DNA of 8,316 bases from Prevotella sp. (GTDB taxonomy: Bacteria > Bacteroidota > Bacteroidia > Bacteroidales > Bacteroidaceae): assembly GCA_022511055.1 (NCBI GenBank), contig JAFLSH010000098.1, positions 1 to 8,316 on the forward strand, in the 5' to 3' direction. Below are positions 6,916 through 8,316 of the stretch, piece after piece. Under the pieces are notes generated by a model, which saw nothing but the letters and a program-made list of their open reading frames with translations, made no database searches and was not told where the DNA came from. The stretch's first letter is position 1; every line of letters begins with the position of its first letter. Position numbers and translations under genes: made by a program.

Positions 6916-6931
6916 GAAAACATTTGTGTAT

Positions 6932-8316
6932 ATGATAAAGAGAACTATTTTACTGTTATGGCTGGTCACAACACTGACGGTGACCGCGCGGGGTAGTCAG
7001 AATGAGATTCACATCCTGGCAACCAACGATATGCACGCCACTATTGACGTGTTCCCGCAGTTGGCGGCACTGGTTGACAGCCTGCGTGCGAAAGACCCCA
7101 ATATGCTGGTGCTTTCGTCGGGCGATAGCCATACAGGCAATCCGCTGAACGACAAGTACGAGATTCCAGGCTACCCGGTGGTGGCGCTGATGAACCAAAT
7201 TGGCTTTAATGCCACGGCGCTGGGCAACCACGAGATTGACACGCGCACTCTGCCGCAGCTCATCGCACTGAGCAACTTCAGCTATGTCAGTGCCAACATC
7301 TTCCCGGCGGATTCGCTCGGCATCAAGACCGTGCCCTACAAGATGCTCGATGTGGCCGGACTGAAGGTGGGCATTATCGGGGCCGTTCAGCTGAGGTCGA
7401 AGAACGGCATACCGTCGACACACCCCGACAACCTGAGCGGCATCAAGTTCCAGCCGGCTACTGATGTCATCGGACAGTACGAGTGGGTCAGCAAGCAGTG
7501 CGATGTTACCATCATGCTGTCGCACTTAGGCTATGAAGAGGACTTGAAACTCACCCAGATGTTCCCCTGGTTTGACCTGATTATCGGTGGGCACTCGCAC
7601 ATCCAGCTGCCGCCAGATGAGATACGCAATAATACCCTCATCGTGCAGAGTAAGCAGAAGTTAGGCAGTGTCGCCTACATCACACTGACACTCGACAGCG
7701 GCAAGGTGGTCGGCAAGCATGTGGAATATATCGACATGAAGTACTATCGCAAGAAGAGCAAGCTGGTAGATGCCATGGTACGCCATTTCAGCGGTGACTC
7801 CAAATTCCAGCGTGTGGTAGCCATTGCCGAAACGCCTTTCGAGACAACCGAGGAGCTGGGTGTCATGATTTGTGATGCTCTCAAGGCCGAGCTGTATGCT
7901 GATATTGCTCTCCAGAATCCGGGCGGTGTGCGCATAGACAGCCATCCGGCAGGCGATTTTACCATGCTTGATGTGCTGGAAATGGACCCCTTCGATGATA
8001 ATGTCGTTGTGCTGGATTTAACAGGCGATGAGCTGATGGAACTGATGCTCAGCTACAGCCACGGCGACTTAGACCGCATCCCCTATACCAGAGGAATTGT
8101 GTGCGAACTGACACTTGACCCCGCCGATGAAACTAAGGTCAAGACGATCCGCCTGCTGACTCCTGATGGGCAGAGACTGAACATGAAAAAGAAGTATCGC
8201 GTTGCAACCAATAGCTACATACCGGCAATGGGCAACATACCTGAAGGCTCAGCCCGCACTCTGAACATCCAGACAAATGACCTCATTATCCGCCATCTGG
8301 AAAAACGGCACACCCT
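6932..8316 (+). CDS. UshA-like 5'-nucleotidase/metallophosphatase, secreted (3' end outside window)
   Basis: An open frame of 461 codons without a stop, cut by the window end. Residues 1-19 are a signal peptide (LLLWLVTTLTVTA). The N-terminal metallophosphatase domain has the full dinuclear-metal set: D33 and H35 (NDMH), D65 (SGDSH), N99 (LGNHEID), H198 (LSHLG), and H221 and H223 (GGHSH). H100 and D103 correspond to the catalytic His/Asp pair of UshA. The C-terminal 5'-nucleotidase domain starts near 300 and has QNPGGVR (328-334) and PFDDNVVVLDLTGDEL (353-368). Family members hydrolyse nucleotides or cyclic nucleotides in the periplasm. The nucleobase-binding loop that usually reads NDFLAxGGDGY here reads NSYIPAMGNIPEG (427-439), so substrate preference may differ. 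The start lies 16 bases after the GH2 stop, indicating co-transcription. Function as a phosphoesterase is fairly sure; the exact substrate is not. Confidence 0.88.
   Translation, partial: MIKRTILLLWLVTTLTVTARGSQNEIHILATNDMHATIDVFPQLAALVDSLRAKDPNMLVLSSGDSHTGNPLNDKYEIPGYPVVALMNQIGFNATALGNHEIDTRTLPQLIALSNFSYVSANIFPADSLGIKTVPYKMLDVAGLKVGIIGAVQLRSKNGIPSTHPDNLSGIKFQPATDVIGQYEWVSKQCDVTIMLSHLGYEEDLKLTQMFPWFDLIIGGHSHIQLPPDEIRNNTLIVQSKQKLGSVAYITLTLDSGKVVGKHVEYIDMKYYRKKSKLVDAMVRHFSGDSKFQRVVAIAETPFETTEELGVMICDALKAELYADIALQNPGGVRIDSHPAGDFTMLDVLEMDPFDDNVVVLDLTGDELMELMLSYSHGDLDRIPYTRGIVCELTLDPADETKVKTIRLLTPDGQRLNMKKKYRVATNSYIPAMGNIPEGSARTLNIQTNDLIIRHLEKRHT

Noticed and set aside
6919..6926. AACATTTG near the nucleotidase start resembling a -7 element
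   Set aside because: The first T of TAnnTTTG is missing and it is only 5 bases from the ATG, too close to act as that gene's promoter; the 16-base gap fits an operon.
5698..7525. Minus-strand open frames at 5698-6786 and 6956-7525
   Set aside because: These are shadows of the GH2 and nucleotidase genes; the plus-strand frames carry full catalytic motifs and the reverse frames carry none.
1..8316. CRISPR arrays, tRNA/rRNA genes and insertion sequences
   Set aside because: No regularly spaced long direct repeats, no tRNA-like cloverleaf and no transposase-like frame or terminal inverted repeats were seen.

Overview
The window looks like a chromosomal stretch from a Bacteroidota species, most plausibly Prevotella-like; the genus is a guess. 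Three things point there. Both recognisable promoters have the Bacteroidota -7 element TAnnTTTG. The genes have A-rich leaders with no Shine-Dalgarno sequence. The gene content is a fragment of a polysaccharide utilisation locus (PUL) with secreted glycosidases and a gene resembling part of a hybrid two-component system (HTCS). All four genes are on the plus strand, and the coding part is clearly more GC-rich than the AT-rich upstream region.

Layout: 1-521 is a long non-coding region. It holds a 9-bp-period tandem repeat (52-93), three copies of the 9-mer ATGTATAGT (174-257), a perfect palindrome (265-276), two poly-C tracts (383-390, 432-438) and a near-consensus promoter (446-476). It leads into 522-1298, a 258-residue membrane-anchored protein with a degenerate histidine-kinase ATPase domain and no phosphoacceptor, receiver or DNA-binding part. 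A 209-base gap with a second promoter precedes a probable operon of a GH31 alpha-xylosidase with a PA14 insert (1508-4459), a GH2 beta-galactosidase (4504-6915) and a UshA-like 5'-nucleotidase/metallophosphatase that runs off the right edge (6932-8316+).

Function: the GH31/GH2 pair fits periplasmic stripping of xyloglucan oligosaccharides. The beta-galactosidase would remove galactose caps from side chains, and the alpha-xylosidase would then remove the exposed xylose. This parallels the characterised Bacteroides ovatus xyloglucan locus, where a GH31 and a GH2 of these types work together. No SusC/SusD pair, endoglucanase or GH3 enzyme is visible, so only part of the locus is here. The nucleotidase is an unexpected companion.

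The most unusual signal is that the pseudokinase-like gene and the alpha-xylosidase gene share nearly the same start module. The -7 element, an 11-bp AACTAAAAAAT leader block, the start-codon context and the signal-peptide coding sequence all match at nearly identical spacing, although the mature proteins are unrelated. This suggests that a promoter/leader/signal-peptide cassette was copied from one gene to the other.
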